From positions 608,772-672,771 of the forward strand of contig NZ_VRYN01000001.1 of NCBI RefSeq assembly GCF_008124605.1: a DNA stretch of 64,000 nucleotides. The letters are read 5' to 3'. The DNA is from Halobacterium salinarum DSM 3754 (GTDB lineage Archaea > Halobacteriota > Halobacteria > Halobacteriales > Halobacteriaceae). Each line of letters begins with the position of its first letter. Position 1 is the first letter of the stretch. Made by a program: the position numbers and the translations under genes. Under the pieces are notes generated by a model. That model saw nothing but the letters and a program-made list of their open reading frames with translations. It made no database searches and was not told the DNA's origin. Shown piece by piece: positions 43,108 through 51,303 of this stretch.

Positions 43108-43811
43108 CGCTGGCGTACCGGCCCGGCGGCGGCGTCCTCCACCGCCTAGATCCGCGGGCGAAGCTCGCGCTCCAGGCGGGGTTCGCCGCCGCGGCGTTCG
43201 CGCACACGACGATCCTCGGGCTGGCGGCGCTCACGCCGGTTGCGGTGGTGGTGCCACGACTCGCGGGGGCGTCCGTGCGGGACGTGCTCGGCGAGTTCCG
43301 GGCGGTCGCGCCGTTCCTGCTGGCCGCGCCGGCCGTGGCGGGACTCACGCTCGGCGAGCCGTGGTTCCGGATCGCCCCCGCCGCCCGCGTCGCGCTCGCG
43401 TCGTACCGCGTGCTGTTGGTGTTGCTCGTCGCGGCCACCTACGTCTACAGCACGCCCGTGCGGGACTCCCGGGCGGCCGTCCGCTGGCTCCTGCCCGGGA
43501 AGCTCGGGGCCGCGACGGGCATCGGCGTCGCGCTCGTGTTCCGGTTCCTGCCGGTGTTGCAGGGCGATCTCACCGCCCGCCGGGACGCCGTGAACGCGCG
43601 GCTCGGCGGCGAGCGGTCGATCCGGGAGCGCATCCGGCTCGTCGCGGTGGGTGGGCTGGGGCGCGCGCTCTCGCGGGCCGACCGCCTCGCCGTCGCGCTG
43701 CGCGCCCGGTGTTTCGCCTGGAACCCGACGAGCCCGCCGCTGGCGTACGCCCGCCGCGACTGGCTGGCGACCGCCGCCGCCGCCGGACTCGCCGGAACCG
43801 TGCTCGTGTGA
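43104..43811 (+). CDS. bioN: ECF transporter T component (BioN-like)
   Basis: A 235-residue membrane protein starting at a GTG that overlaps the ATPase stop by four bases. The EcfT coupling helix is visible as ARG-containing motif DAVNARLGGERSIRERIRL plus ALRARCFAWNP at the C-terminus. About four to five spans. It couples ATP hydrolysis to BioY tilting. Confidence 0.9.
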   Translation: MTLAYRPGGGVLHRLDPRAKLALQAGFAAAAFAHTTILGLAALTPVAVVVPRLAGASVRDVLGEFRAVAPFLLAAPAVAGLTLGEPWFRIAPAARVALASYRVLLVLLVAATYVYSTPVRDSRAAVRWLLPGKLGAATGIGVALVFRFLPVLQGDLTARRDAVNARLGGERSIRERIRLVAVGGLGRALSRADRLAVALRARCFAWNPTSPPLAYARRDWLATAAAAGLAGTVLV

Positions 43812-43876
43812 CCACCCCGGATGCGGTGGTCGCATGGTTGACAACCTTTATCTGGATCCTGTCCCGGAATACTGGT

Positions 43877-46012
43877 ATGTATTCGACCGTGCTGGCGCAA
43901 ACGGGGGGCGAGACCACACGCCCCACGTTCTGGCGCATCAGCCACGTCGGCGAGGCCATGTTCTACGGGCTCGCCGCGATGGCCGTCGCGATCTTCCTGT
44001 ACGGCGTCTACCAGCGGTTCGCCACCTACGCCCGCGGCAGCGAGGACCCGACCGAGCGGCTGTCGAACCTCCCCGGACGCGTGGTGTCGGCCGCGAAGCT
44101 CGTCGCGTCCAACGAAAAGCAGTTCGACCGCGACCTGGTCGCGGGCCTGATGCATACGTTCATCCTGTGGGGGTTCCTGACGCTGCTCATCGGCACCACC
44201 ATCCTCGCGATCGATATGGACGTCTGGACGAAAGCGCTGGGCCAGTCGTCGTTTTTCGTGGGTGAGTTCTACCTCTCGTACTCGCTGGTGATGGACGCCA
44301 TGGGGCTGTTGTTCGTCGTCGGCGTCGGGGTCGCCATCTACCGGCGGTACTGGGTGCGCAACCAGCGCCTCTGGGGGAAACACACCAGCCGCGAGGACGA
44401 CGCGTTCGTGTGGGCGCTGTTCCTGCTTGGGGTCGGCGGCTACGTCACGGAAGGCGTTCGCATCCTCGGCACCGGCTTCCCCAGCTTCGAGACCGTCTCG
44501 TTCGTCGGCTGGTTCGTCGCGGACGTGCTGTCGGCCGCCGGCGTCGACGGATCACTGGCGGCCGCGGCCTACCCCGTCATCTGGTGGAGTCACTCGATCC
44601 TGGCGCTGGGGTTCGTCGCCGCGGTCCCGTACGCCAAGCCGTTCCACATGATCTCCAGTTACGCCAACCTCGTCGCCCGCGACGCGGACGCCGGCCGCCG
44701 GCTCCCCCGCGTCCCCGCGGACGCCAGCCCCGAGGAGATCGGCCCGTCGGAGATCGAGGACTTCTCCTGGAAGCAGCTGCTCGACCACGACGCCTGCACG
44801 AAGTGTGGCCGCTGTTCGTCGGTGTGCCCGGCGAAGGCTGCCGGCCGCCCCCTGGACCCGCGGGACGTGATTCTGGACTTGAAATCCTACCGCGAGGGCG
44901 TGGCGTCCGGCGACCGCGAGGAGGTCGACATCGTCGCCGACGGCGGCACCTCGGTCATCGACGCGTCGACGATGGAGTCCTGCATGTCCTGTATGGCGTG
45001 CATGGACGCCTGCCCGGTGGACATCGAGCACGTCACGCAGTTCACGGAGATGAACCGCCGGCTCACGGAGTCCGGACAGATGAACAAGAACGTCGAGGAC
45101 GCCGTGATGAACGCCTTCCAGAAGGGCAACACGTTCGGTGAGCCGGACCGCACGCGCCCGGACTGGGCCGACGACCTGGACTTCGAGGTTCCGGACGCCC
45201 GCGAGCAGTCCGTGGAGTACCTCTGGTACGTCGGCGACTACCCGAGCTACGACGAGCGCAACCAGCACATCGCACGCTCCCTGGCGACGGTCTTCGAGAC
45301 GGCGGGCGTCGACTACGGCATCCTCTACGAGGACGAGCAAAACGACGGCAACGACATCCGCCGCGTGGGCGAGGAGGGACTCTACGAGATGCTCGCCGAG
45401 GACAACATCGCGGCGTTCGACGACTGCGATTACGAGAAGATCGTCTGCACGGACCCCCACTCGTACAACACCTTCTCCAACGAGTACGACCAGTTCGGCT
45501 TCGAGAACGCCGATTCGGTCTACCACTACACGCAGGTCGTCGAGGGCCTCGTGAACGAGGGCGCGCTCGGACTCTCGGGCACGGAGCTCGACGACACCGT
45601 CACCTACCACGACCCCTGCCATCTGGGGCGGTACAACGGCGAGTTCGAGGCCCCCCGTGAGGTCGTGCGCGCCACGGGCGTCACGCTCGACGAGATGCCC
45701 CGGAACCGCAGCGACTCCTTTTGCTGTGGCGGCGGCGGCGGCGGCCTCTGGATGGATTTCGACGAGGAGCCGAAACCCAGCGAGGAGCGCATCCGGGAGG
45801 CACTGGAGGACACCGACGCGGGGCCGGACGTCGACCGGTTCGTCGTCGCGTGCCCGATGTGCATGACGATGTACGAGGACGGCCGCAAGACCGGGGGCTA
45901 CGAGGACGACATCGAGATCACGGACGTCACCGAGTTGCTCGTGGAAGCCATCGAGGCGAGCGGCGGTGCCGCCGCGAGCGGTGTCAGCGAGACACCGGCG
46001 GCTGCCGACTGA
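43877..46012 (+). CDS. Membrane-anchored HdrD-like iron-sulfur oxidoreductase
   Basis: A 711-residue fusion. Residues ~1-285 form a haem-b-type membrane domain (NarI/HdrE-like) with several spans. The middle has two 4Fe-4S sets, CTKCGRCSSVCPAKA (residues ~307-321) and CMSCMACMDACPVD (~373-386). The C-terminal CCG domain is intact: CHLGRYNGEF...CCGGGGGG...CPMC. The first CCG domain (around residues 490-550) is degenerate: at the CCG position it reads NDGNDIRRVG, so it lacks the cysteines. Haloarchaea have no methanogenic disulfide, so another quinone-linked donor (for example electron-transfer flavoprotein or lactate/glycolate) is likely. ATG 43877 chosen; the upstream frame is overlapping bioN. 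Confidence 0.85.
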   Translation: MYSTVLAQTGGETTRPTFWRISHVGEAMFYGLAAMAVAIFLYGVYQRFATYARGSEDPTERLSNLPGRVVSAAKLVASNEKQFDRDLVAGLMHTFILWGFLTLLIGTTILAIDMDVWTKALGQSSFFVGEFYLSYSLVMDAMGLLFVVGVGVAIYRRYWVRNQRLWGKHTSREDDAFVWALFLLGVGGYVTEGVRILGTGFPSFETVSFVGWFVADVLSAAGVDGSLAAAAYPVIWWSHSILALGFVAAVPYAKPFHMISSYANLVARDADAGRRLPRVPADASPEEIGPSEIEDFSWKQLLDHDACTKCGRCSSVCPAKAAGRPLDPRDVILDLKSYREGVASGDREEVDIVADGGTSVIDASTMESCMSCMACMDACPVDIEHVTQFTEMNRRLTESGQMNKNVEDAVMNAFQKGNTFGEPDRTRPDWADDLDFEVPDAREQSVEYLWYVGDYPSYDERNQHIARSLATVFETAGVDYGILYEDEQNDGNDIRRVGEEGLYEMLAEDNIAAFDDCDYEKIVCTDPHSYNTFSNEYDQFGFENADSVYHYTQVVEGLVNEGALGLSGTELDDTVTYHDPCHLGRYNGEFEAPREVVRATGVTLDEMPRNRSDSFCCGGGGGGLWMDFDEEPKPSEERIREALEDTDAGPDVDRFVVACPMCMTMYEDGRKTGGYEDDIEITDVTELLVEAIEASGGAAASGVSETPAAAD

Positions 46013-46087
46013 GTGCCATCGCACGACTGAACTGGTTCGCGCGTCGGAGGCCGGTGTGGTCGCCGCGACACCAGTCGACGCGCCGAC

Positions 46088-46654
46088 TCAGTCGTCCAGC
46101 CACTCGTGGTCGAGCAGCCCGTAGGTGTAGGTGTCGACGTACTCGCCGTCCACGATGGCGTCGTCACGGCGCTGGCCCTCGCGCTCGAACCCCAGTTTCT
46201 CCAGGGCCGCCTGCGACGCCTCGTTGGGGGCGAGTACGTGGGCGTCGACCCTGTGGAAGCCCCGCTCGCCGAACACGTAGTCGAGGAACAGCGTCGTGGC
46301 CTCGGTGACGTAGCCGTTGCCCTGGTGGTCGGGCGCGATCCAGTACATCAGGCTGCCGTGCTCGCCCGCCTGGCTGACCCACGCGAACGCCACCTCGCCG
46401 ACCGGCGTCGGGTTGTCGGCGTCGCTGCTCGCGGGCCCGTCCGTCGAGTCGTCACGGTCGTCGACGCAGATGAGAAAGCGATCGTCCGAGTCCTCGACTG
46501 ACTCCGCAACGTCGTCGAGGGTGCGGATGTCGGTGTCGGTCAGCGGCACCCGCACGTCGGGCTGGTTGCGGCCGTACTGGATGAACTCGTGGTCTTCGTC
46601 CTCGATCGGGTGGAGAGAGACGGCGTCGCCGTCCGCGAATGCTGGGCCGGGCAT
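46088..46654 (-). CDS. GNAT-family acetyltransferase, RimJ/RimL type
   Basis: A 188-residue protein. LMYWIAPDHQGNGYVTEATTLFLDYVFGERG contains the acetyl-CoA-binding Q-X-X-G-X-G/A type motif, and ALEKLGFEREGQRRDD the following helix. It starts VSLHPIEDEDHEFIQ, as RimJ/RimL-type enzymes do. The substrate may be an N-terminal residue of a protein. A polar acidic loop (about 52-80) separates the first strands. Confidence 0.85.
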   Translation of the reverse strand: MPGPAFADGDAVSLHPIEDEDHEFIQYGRNQPDVRVPLTDTDIRTLDDVAESVEDSDDRFLICVDDRDDSTDGPASSDADNPTPVGEVAFAWVSQAGEHGSLMYWIAPDHQGNGYVTEATTLFLDYVFGERGFHRVDAHVLAPNEASQAALEKLGFEREGQRRDDAIVDGEYVDTYTYGLLDHEWLDD

Positions 46655-47073
46655 GGTAGACAGTGACGCCGGCGGGCTGTTATAGCTTCGCTGAACGGGA
46701 TTTTACTCGGCGGACTGACAGTCGGTCCGTGGCGGTTCACCGCGAGGTCGCTGAACGGGAACCCCCGGATGCGGGTGTCGTCGGCGTCCAACAGCACCCA
46801 GACCACGACGAACAACACGGCGGGCACGTCGAAAACGGGGTCGAGGCCGTAGCGCTCATAGAGCACGCCGGCGGTCGCGAGTCCGAGCAGCGAGGCCGCG
46901 AGACGTACAGCGCGTAGAACTGGAGGTGGTTCCCGTCCACACGCCCCGGAGATGTGACACCGCCAACCCGGTTGTGGAATCCGGCCGGCGGCCTGGGGGG
47001 TGTGGGCATCCTGGTAGCGGTCAGGACCGATGGTTCCGCGAACGCTTTTGCGGGGCCGGCCGGAGGACAACAC
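46655..47073. other. 419-nt region between GNAT and hemB
   Basis: No complete gene. The right end includes the hemB promoter (tttttgcgg-like T run at 47045-47050). The left half carries a membrane-protein-like frame on the complement (see the separate entry). The ttatag element near 46680-46686 may drive the complement-strand GNAT gene. Confidence 0.5.
46730..46920 (-). pseudogene. Possible degraded small membrane protein gene
   Basis: In one complement frame two hydrophobic helices are plain: RLAASLLGLATAGVLYERYG followed by PVFDVPAVLFVVVWVLLDAD, then RIRGFPFSDL. This looks like a short two-span protein. No start codon occurs just before it in frame (the codons there are gtt/gta), and the frame has no stop until inside the GNAT gene. 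Either a start was lost or a frameshift separates the helices from an upstream ATG. A sequencing or annotation artefact is possible. Confidence 0.4.
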
Positions 47074-48054
47074 ATGGAGCTTCCACACCGACCGCGGCGA
47101 CTCCGCCGCGACGGCGTCCGTGATCTGGTTTCGGAGACGACGTTGACCCCCGCCGACCTGGTTGCGCCCGTGTTCGTGGACGCGACGGCGGACGAACGCA
47201 CCCCGATCCCGTCGATGCCCGGCCAGGAGCGCGTCCCGCTTGCCGACGCCGTCGACCGGACCCGGGAGATCCTCGACACCGGCGTCGAGGCCATCGTGCT
47301 GTTCGGCATCCCGGCGTCCAAAGACGACACCGGGAGCCGGGCGTACGCCGACGACGGCATCGTGCAGGAGGCGACGCGGCGCATCACCAGCGAGACCGAC
47401 GCCTACGTCATCACCGACGTCTGTCTGTGTGAGTACACCAGCCACGGCCACTGCGGGGTCGTCGAGGCGGACGCCGACACCGACCCCACGCTCACGGTCA
47501 AAAACGACGAGACGCTGTCGCTGCTCGCGGAAACGGCGGTGTCGCACGCCGAGGCGGGCGCGGAGATGATTGCGCCGTCGGCGATGACCGACGGCATGGT
47601 AGATGCGATCCGGACTGCCCTCGACGACGCGGGGTTCAGCGACGTGCCGATCATGAGCTACGCCGCGAAATACGAGTCGGCGTTCTACGGGCCGTTCCGG
47701 GACGCCGCCGACGGCGCGCCGTCGTTCGGTGACCGCCGCCACTACCAGATGGACCCCGCCAACCGGCGGGAGGCCAGCCGCGAGGTCGCCCTGGACGTCG
47801 AGCAGGGCGCGGACGTGCTGATGGTCAAGCCCGCGTTGCCGTACCTCGACGTGGTGAGCGACGTGCGCCGCGAGTTCGACCGCCCGGTCGCGGCGTACAA
47901 CGTCTCCGGGGAGTACGCGATGTTGCACGCCGCCGCCGAGAAGGGCTGGCTGGACCTCGAATCGGTCGCCCACGAGAGCCTGCTGTCGATCAAGCGCGCG
48001 GGCGCGGACCTCATCATCACGTACTTCGCCGAGGACGTGGCCGAGACCCTCTGA
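47074..48054 (+). CDS. hemB: Delta-aminolevulinic acid dehydratase (porphobilinogen synthase)
   Basis: A 326-residue TIM-barrel enzyme condensing two ALA to porphobilinogen. The Zn-type cysteines are present in VCLCEYTSHGHCG (residues ~119-131). The two Schiff-base lysines are in IMSYAAKYES and LMVKPALPY. It is the first gene of a tetrapyrrole cluster, with 6 nt to the following CPBP gene. Confidence 0.96.
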   Translation: MELPHRPRRLRRDGVRDLVSETTLTPADLVAPVFVDATADERTPIPSMPGQERVPLADAVDRTREILDTGVEAIVLFGIPASKDDTGSRAYADDGIVQEATRRITSETDAYVITDVCLCEYTSHGHCGVVEADADTDPTLTVKNDETLSLLAETAVSHAEAGAEMIAPSAMTDGMVDAIRTALDDAGFSDVPIMSYAAKYESAFYGPFRDAADGAPSFGDRRHYQMDPANRREASREVALDVEQGADVLMVKPALPYLDVVSDVRREFDRPVAAYNVSGEYAMLHAAAEKGWLDLESVAHESLLSIKRAGADLIITYFAEDVAETL

Positions 48055-48060
48055 CGGCGG

Positions 48061-48723
48061 ATGGACTGGGTGGTCGTCCTGGGCGGCCTCGCGCTCTCGC
48101 TCGGCGGCTTCGAGGCGGTGTCCCGACTGCAGGACCGGCTCGGGCGGCCGAGCGACGGCCTCGAACCGCACGTCTGGAAGTGGCTAGTGCCGGCCGCCGT
48201 CGCCGGCTACGTCCTCGCCGTCGAGGGACGGCCGCTCTCGTCCATCGGCTGGACGGTCGCCGGCCCGCTGCCGTTCGCGTACCACACCGCCGTCGGCCTC
48301 GCCGCGATGCTCGGCAGCGCACTCCTGTTCTCGCCGCTGTGGGAGGCGCTGGGCACGGCAGACGCGATGCGGGACGGGATGGCGGCGTTCACGGACCGCT
48401 CGGTGGCCGAGCGACTGGTCGTCGCCGGGACGGCCGGTGTCACTGAGGAAGTCCCCTATCGGGGGTACGCCGTCGAGCGCGTGACCGCGCTCACCGGGAG
48501 CCCGCTGCTCGCGGCCGCCGTCTCCCTCGTGGCGTTCCTCGCCGCCCACGTCGGCGAGCACTGGTCGCGGGCCGCCGCCGTCCAGATGGCCCAACCGACC
48601 GTCGTGTTGCTCGCGCTCTACCTCTGGACGCACAGCCTCCCGGTCGTGATGGCCGTCCACGCGCTTAACGACGCGGTCGGCCTGCTGCTGGCCGGCGACA
48701 CCACGGCGCGCCCAAGCGAGTGA
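48061..48723 (+). CDS. CPBP-family intramembrane glutamic endopeptidase-like protein
   Basis: A 220-residue membrane protein. The CPBP/Abi motifs are [15 protein letters not shown] (EE-X3-RG), AAHVGEHW and [10 protein letters not shown]. Catalysis by the Glu pair with His is known for the Rce1 branch. It starts 6 nt after hemB and stops ~95 nt before hemL. Placement inside a haem/cobalamin cluster suggests a regulatory or proteolytic role there, though nothing in the sequence specifies the substrate. Confidence 0.8.
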   Translation: MDWVVVLGGLALSLGGFEAVSRLQDRLGRPSDGLEPHVWKWLVPAAVAGYVLAVEGRPLSSIGWTVAGPLPFAYHTAVGLAAMLGSALLFSPLWEALGTADAMRDGMAAFTDRSVAERLVVAGTAGVTEEVPYRGYAVERVTALTGSPLLAAAVSLVAFLAAHVGEHWSRAAAVQMAQPTVVLLALYLWTHSLPVVMAVHALNDAVGLLLAGDTTARPSE

Positions 48724-48786
48724 ACACGCCGGTGCGTTCGCCTGCGAGAACGGTGGTCGCCGCCGGATCGAGCGCCGAACCCGACA

Positions 48787-48793
48787 CCTATTT
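48787..48793 (+). promoter_or_regulatory. TATA element of hemL
   Basis: ctatttt lies about 28 nt before the hemL ATG at 48819, suggesting hemL has its own promoter as well as read-through from hemB. Confidence 0.45.
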
Positions 48794-48818
48794 TCGGGGA
48801 CCGGCCCAACCCGAGGGC

Positions 48819-50156
48819 ATGAACCGCGAGACGTCCCGGGAGCTCTACGACCGGTCGCTCGACGTGCTCGTCGGCGGCGTAAACTCCACCGTGCGAGCCG
48901 CGCCACAGCCGTACCCGACGTTCGTGCAGTCCGGGGACGGCGGCCACGTCATCGACGCCGACGGCAACCGGTATATCGACTGGGTGATGGGGCTCGGCCC
49001 GCTGCTGTTGGGCCACGACCTCCCCCAGCCGGTCACGGCCGCGATCCAGCGCCGCGCCAGCGACGGCCCGCTGTTCGGCACACCGACCGAGATCGAAGTC
49101 GAGCACGCCGAGTTCGTGGCGCGCCACGTCCCCAGCGTGGAGCTGCTGCGCTTCGTGAACTCCGGCACCGAGGCGACGGTGTCGGCCGTGCGGCTCGCCC
49201 GCGGCTACACCGGCCGGAACAAGATCGTCGTGATGCAGGGCGGCTATCACGGCGCACAGGAGTCCACGCTCGTGGAGGGCGACGCCGATCACCGTGGCCC
49301 CTCCTCCGCGGGCATCCCGCCGGCGTTCGCCCAGCACACCATCCCGGTGCCGTTCAACGACGCCGACGCTGTCACTGAGGTGTTCGAGACCCACGGCGAC
49401 GACATCGCCGCCGTGCTCGTCGAGCCGATCCTGGCGAACAAGGGCATCGTCGAGCCGGTCGCGGGCTACCACGAGACGCTGCGGGACCTCACCCACGACC
49501 ACGGCGCGCTGCTGATCTGGGACGAGGTCATCACGGGCTTCCGGGTCGGCGGGCTGGGCTGCGCGCAGTCCGAATTCGACATCACCCCGGACGTCACGAC
49601 GTTCGGGAAGATCATCGGCGGCGGCTTCCCGGTCGGCGCGATCGGCGGCCGCACGGACGTCATGGAGGAGTTCACGCCGACCGGCGACGTGTTCCAGGCG
49701 GGGACGTTCTCCGGGCATCCGGTGACGATGGCGGCCGGCCTGGAGACGCTCCAGTACGCCGCCGAAAACGACGTCTACGAGCACGTGAACCGCCTCGGGG
49801 GGCGGCTCCGCGAGGGGTTGGCAGCGGTGGTCGCCGAACACGCGCCCGCGTACACTGTCGTGGGCCGTGATAGTATGTTCAAAGTGGTGTTCACGCGCGA
49901 TGGCGACGCGCAGTCGGGCGCGTGCACCGACGGCTGCCGCCAGGAGCCCGACTGTGAGCGCCACGCCGCCTGCCCGAAAACCGGGGCCGACGTCGGCGAC
50001 GCCGCCGTCCAGCGCTGGAACCGCGTGTTCCGCCCGCAGCTGCTGGACGCCGGCGTGTTGCTCTCCCAGAACCAGTTCGAATCACAGTTCGTCTCGTACG
50101 GCCACACCGAGGCGGACGTCGACGAGACCATCGAGGCGTACCGGAACGCGCTCTGA
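48819..50156 (+). CDS. hemL: Glutamate-1-semialdehyde 2,1-aminomutase
   Basis: A 445-residue PLP enzyme giving delta-aminolevulinate from glutamate semialdehyde. Family segments are [30 protein letters not shown] and, around the PLP lysine, [19 protein letters not shown] Cys-rich insertion near the C-terminus, [17 protein letters not shown] (residues ~369-385), is unusual and could bind zinc or iron. The partner hemA (glutamyl-tRNA reductase) is not in the window. The ATG at 48819 is preferred over longer in-frame starts because of the TATA element. Confidence 0.96.
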   Translation: MNRETSRELYDRSLDVLVGGVNSTVRAAPQPYPTFVQSGDGGHVIDADGNRYIDWVMGLGPLLLGHDLPQPVTAAIQRRASDGPLFGTPTEIEVEHAEFVARHVPSVELLRFVNSGTEATVSAVRLARGYTGRNKIVVMQGGYHGAQESTLVEGDADHRGPSSAGIPPAFAQHTIPVPFNDADAVTEVFETHGDDIAAVLVEPILANKGIVEPVAGYHETLRDLTHDHGALLIWDEVITGFRVGGLGCAQSEFDITPDVTTFGKIIGGGFPVGAIGGRTDVMEEFTPTGDVFQAGTFSGHPVTMAAGLETLQYAAENDVYEHVNRLGGRLREGLAAVVAEHAPAYTVVGRDSMFKVVFTRDGDAQSGACTDGCRQEPDCERHAACPKTGADVGDAAVQRWNRVFRPQLLDAGVLLSQNQFESQFVSYGHTEADVDETIEAYRNAL

Positions 50157-50204
50157 GGGGGTCTGCGGCGGGGGTTTTTCTCACAGCACGTCGAACGCCC
50201 CGGC

Positions 50205-50723
50205 ATGGTGTCCGACCGCGGCGACGATGCGGACGGCAGTGGCGGCCGCCGAAGCGACCCGATCACGCCGGGCGGCGGCGGCCCGGATCACGCCCGAGAG
50301 ATCGGCGAACAGCCCGACGGAGTGGACTCGGAGTGGTGGTACTGGGTGGCGGCGGTGCCCGCCTACTGGGTGGTGGGTTCCGCCGTCGGGGTCGCGTTCG
50401 CGGCCGTGGTGGGAGTGCTTCTGGTCACGGGCGTGGTTGCCGGCGGGCCGGCCGTACGCGTCAGCGCCGGGTTCGGCGTCGTCAGCCTCGCACTCATCGT
50501 GGTCGCGGTGCTGCTTGCGTTCGTCGGGATGATCGTCTCGCTGGTGTTCCCGGTCGCCGTTTTCCGCGACGCCGAGGCGGTCGCGGCCGTGCGCGGCGAC
50601 TGGCAACCCGACCCCGCGAGCTACGGCCTGGTCGGCCTCGTGGGGGTCGTGGTGCAGCCGCTGCAAGTGGCGCTCGCCGTGTACTACCTGTATAAGAGGC
50701 ACGAGTCCATAGGCCGACCATGA
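50205..50723 (+). CDS. Membrane protein, haloarchaeal, unknown (first of coupled pair)
   Basis: A 172-residue protein. The first ~42 residues are disordered and rich in Gly/Asp. Then about four hydrophobic segments follow, ending VVVQPLQVALAVYYLYKRHE. No catalytic motif is visible. The stop overlaps the start of the next membrane gene (ATGA, 4 nt). Both resemble each other in size, placement and the SEWWYWVAAVPAYWVV / SRSWYWIGALPLVVAL start. Confidence 0.6.
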   Translation: MVSDRGDDADGSGGRRSDPITPGGGGPDHAREIGEQPDGVDSEWWYWVAAVPAYWVVGSAVGVAFAAVVGVLLVTGVVAGGPAVRVSAGFGVVSLALIVVAVLLAFVGMIVSLVFPVAVFRDAEAVAAVRGDWQPDPASYGLVGLVGVVVQPLQVALAVYYLYKRHESIGRP

Positions 50724-51247
50724 GCGAGCATCGCGTGCGCTCCCGGTCGTGGTACTGGATCGGTGCCCTCCCGCTGGTGGTGGCGCTCTGGGTCGTGGCC
50801 GCGGCCTGGATGGTTGGCATCATCGTGGTGGTGCCGGAGGCGTACGCCTCGGTGGAGGCAGCCGTCTACCTGCCGGCGGTCGCGTTCGGCGTGCCGGCGG
50901 TCGGAGTCTACCTGGCGTTCCCGATCGCGGCGTACCTGGACACGCGGGCGATCCGGAACGCGACGGACGCGACGCTGCTGGGGATGGCGCGCACCACGCC
51001 GCTGCTGGCGACCGCACCGCTGCTGGCGACCGCCGTCGATGTGGTGTTGGTGTACGGGCTGGTGGCGCTGTTCCGCGGGCCGTCGCTGAGGAGCGGGTCA
51101 CCGCGGGGCGGCGTGTTGCTCGGTGCTGCGGTGGTTGGCGGGACCGCGCTCGCCATCCTGTACGTGCGCGCCCGCCGCGGAGTGGTGGTGATGCCGTCGG
51201 GGTTCCGGGAGTGGCGCGCGGAGTTCCGGGAGAACGAGCGCGTGTAG
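50720..51247 (+). CDS. Membrane protein, haloarchaeal, unknown (second of coupled pair)
   Basis: A 175-residue protein with about four to five spans, beginning SRSWYWIGALPLVVALWVVAAAWMVGIIVVVPEAYA. It shares the Trp-Tyr-Trp entry into its first span with the preceding gene, so the two are probably ancient duplicates. It ends in a charged Arg/Glu tail. Location between hemL and hemC is notable, but no tetrapyrrole motif is seen. Confidence 0.6.
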   Translation: MSEHRVRSRSWYWIGALPLVVALWVVAAAWMVGIIVVVPEAYASVEAAVYLPAVAFGVPAVGVYLAFPIAAYLDTRAIRNATDATLLGMARTTPLLATAPLLATAVDVVLVYGLVALFRGPSLRSGSPRGGVLLGAAVVGGTALAILYVRARRGVVVMPSGFREWRAEFRENERV

Positions 51248-51303
51248 GAACGCCGCCGCAGCGGAACGCAGAGGGTTTCAATCGGGAGCGCGGAGGCTGA
51301 GAC

